A stretch of DNA of 41,684 nucleotides, taken from NCBI GenBank assembly GCA_028285305.1, contig JANQPV010000004.1, forward strand, positions 1-41,684. Reading direction: 5' to 3'. Source of the DNA: Alphaproteobacteria bacterium (lineage in GTDB: Bacteria; Pseudomonadota; Alphaproteobacteria; SMXP01). The notes under the pieces were generated by a model. That model saw only the letters and a program-made list of their open reading frames with translations. It ran no database searches and was not told where the DNA came from. Below, piece by piece: positions 41,058 through 41,684 of this stretch. Position 1 is the stretch's first letter, and every line of letters starts with the position of its first letter. The position numbers and the translations under genes were made by a program.

Positions 41058-41684
41058 ATGCCAATTTTCACAAAAGATGAAAATAGTTTATGGGTCAGCG
41101 CGCCCCAAGCGAGCGGTCCCTTTCACGGTCTTCAAGGTGGTGCCGTTGCGGCACTCATGGTCTCCGAGCTGGAGCAGCAAGCGCAAGATCAGGAGTTGGG
41201 GTTGGCCGCTTCGGCGTCGGTCGAATTCGTTCGTCCAACGCCCTCGGGCCCCCTTCGCACCGAGCCCGAGTGTCTCCGCCGGGGCCGGCGCGTCAGCGTT
41301 CTCACAAACGCCGTCTATGACGGCGACTCGCTCACGGCGAGGGCAACAGTGTGTTTTATCAACCCACGTTCCTTACCCGAACTATCCAACCGAGAAACAA
41401 CTGCACACGATCCAGCCTCTCTACCGGTGTTTCCGGCACAGCAAGCACCGCACGGCGGACTCTGGATGATGGACTTATTTGAGGTCCGCAAATCCGGTGA
41501 AGGCATCGTCTGGTTTCGCTACACCGATGACATCGTTGCGCCGATGTCGGCAATGGGGCGCGTCCTCGGTCCCGCCGATTGGACCCACGGCCTCGGACGG
41601 CCCGCGAAACCCAAACTCGCCGACCCCAACATCAACCTTCAAGTCACATTAGCCAGGCATCCCGGCGGTGAGTTCATCGGCATT
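41058..41684 (+). CDS. Thioesterase-family (4HBT_3/TesB-like) protein, 3' end outside the window
   Basis: An open frame of 209 codons runs off the right edge. It begins MPIFTKDENSLWVSAPQASG and carries the hot-dog-fold pattern GPFHGLQGGAVAALMVSEL, ASASVEFVRPTP, RRVSVLTNAVYDGD and ATVCFINPR of acyl-CoA thioesterase-like proteins, followed by the second half with WMMDLFEVRKSGEGIVWFRY and a DWTHGLG segment. It likely hydrolyses an acyl-CoA in the cytoplasm. The divergent LysR gene is the probable regulator. Ribosome site is weak (GAG near -10). Confidence 0.8.
   Translation, partial: MPIFTKDENSLWVSAPQASGPFHGLQGGAVAALMVSELEQQAQDQELGLAASASVEFVRPTPSGPLRTEPECLRRGRRVSVLTNAVYDGDSLTARATVCFINPRSLPELSNRETTAHDPASLPVFPAQQAPHGGLWMMDLFEVRKSGEGIVWFRYTDDIVAPMSAMGRVLGPADWTHGLGRPAKPKLADPNINLQVTLARHPGGEFIGI

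Noticed and set aside
1-41684. CRISPR arrays, tRNA or rRNA genes
   Set aside because: No regularly spaced repeats and no tRNA/rRNA signatures were seen on reading.

Overview
The window looks like the chromosome of a free-living alphaproteobacterium. The evidence is the core neighbourhood leuS-lptE-holA preceded by a DUF3576 lipoprotein gene, lolA close to xthA, a CenR-like response regulator, an ActR/RegA-type redox regulator, and a textbook CtrA box (TTAA-N7-TTAA). I cannot name the order or genus from sequence alone.

Layout. From 0.2 to 3.2 kb, a lipocalin-like (CrtC/AttH-type) protein faces a DUF3604 gene that is split by one in-frame TGA. From 3.4 to 14.4 kb lies mostly housekeeping: lolA, a candidate small RNA with a CCCCUC apical loop and a strong terminator, an unknown acidic protein, xthA, a cenR-like regulator, a YggS-type PLP protein, a thiamine-phosphate-synthase-like protein, a porin, the DUF3576 lipoprotein, leuS, lptE and holA. 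A second, intact DUF3604 gene (14.6-16.4 kb) follows. From 16.5 to 20 kb a TetR regulator faces a flavoprotein monooxygenase and an HSL-type esterase, with a clear operator between them. From 20.2 to 23 kb come an SDR, a GFA-family protein, sodB and actR, all on the minus strand.

The stretch 23-29.2 kb is accessory. It holds a gene-poor segment, a DCC-family protein, a TetR/SnoaL-like divergent pair, and then an AT-richer insert (about 25.7-28.6 kb). The insert carries three genes of unknown function and is flanked by two 89 % identical copies of a tetR 3' end. At the left copy the tetR similarity stops 6 nt before a strongly folded element whose shape recalls HEARO/omega-type RNAs.

From 29.3 to 39.4 kb is a dense set of small-molecule oxidation genes: a membrane protein, a Tat-exported flavoprotein and a PhyH-type dioxygenase in one TetR-controlled operon; an AraC regulator; a cupin, a fumarylacetoacetase-family hydrolase and a SnoaL-like protein in a second operon; a CmcJ/NvfI-type oxygenase and a frameshifted LLM flavoprotein on the opposite strand; and bluB (lower ligand of vitamin B12). 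A membrane-protein gene with three frameshifts, a LysR regulator and the start of a thioesterase close the window.

How the genes fit together: each catabolic set has its own local regulator (three TetR, one AraC, one LysR), and four of the five TetR/LysR intergenic regions show a visible palindromic site. Three genes are broken (DUF3604 copy A, LLM, membrane protein). Either this accessory region is decaying or the assembly has indel errors. The in-frame TGA and the 2-base duplication argue that not all of it is homopolymer error.
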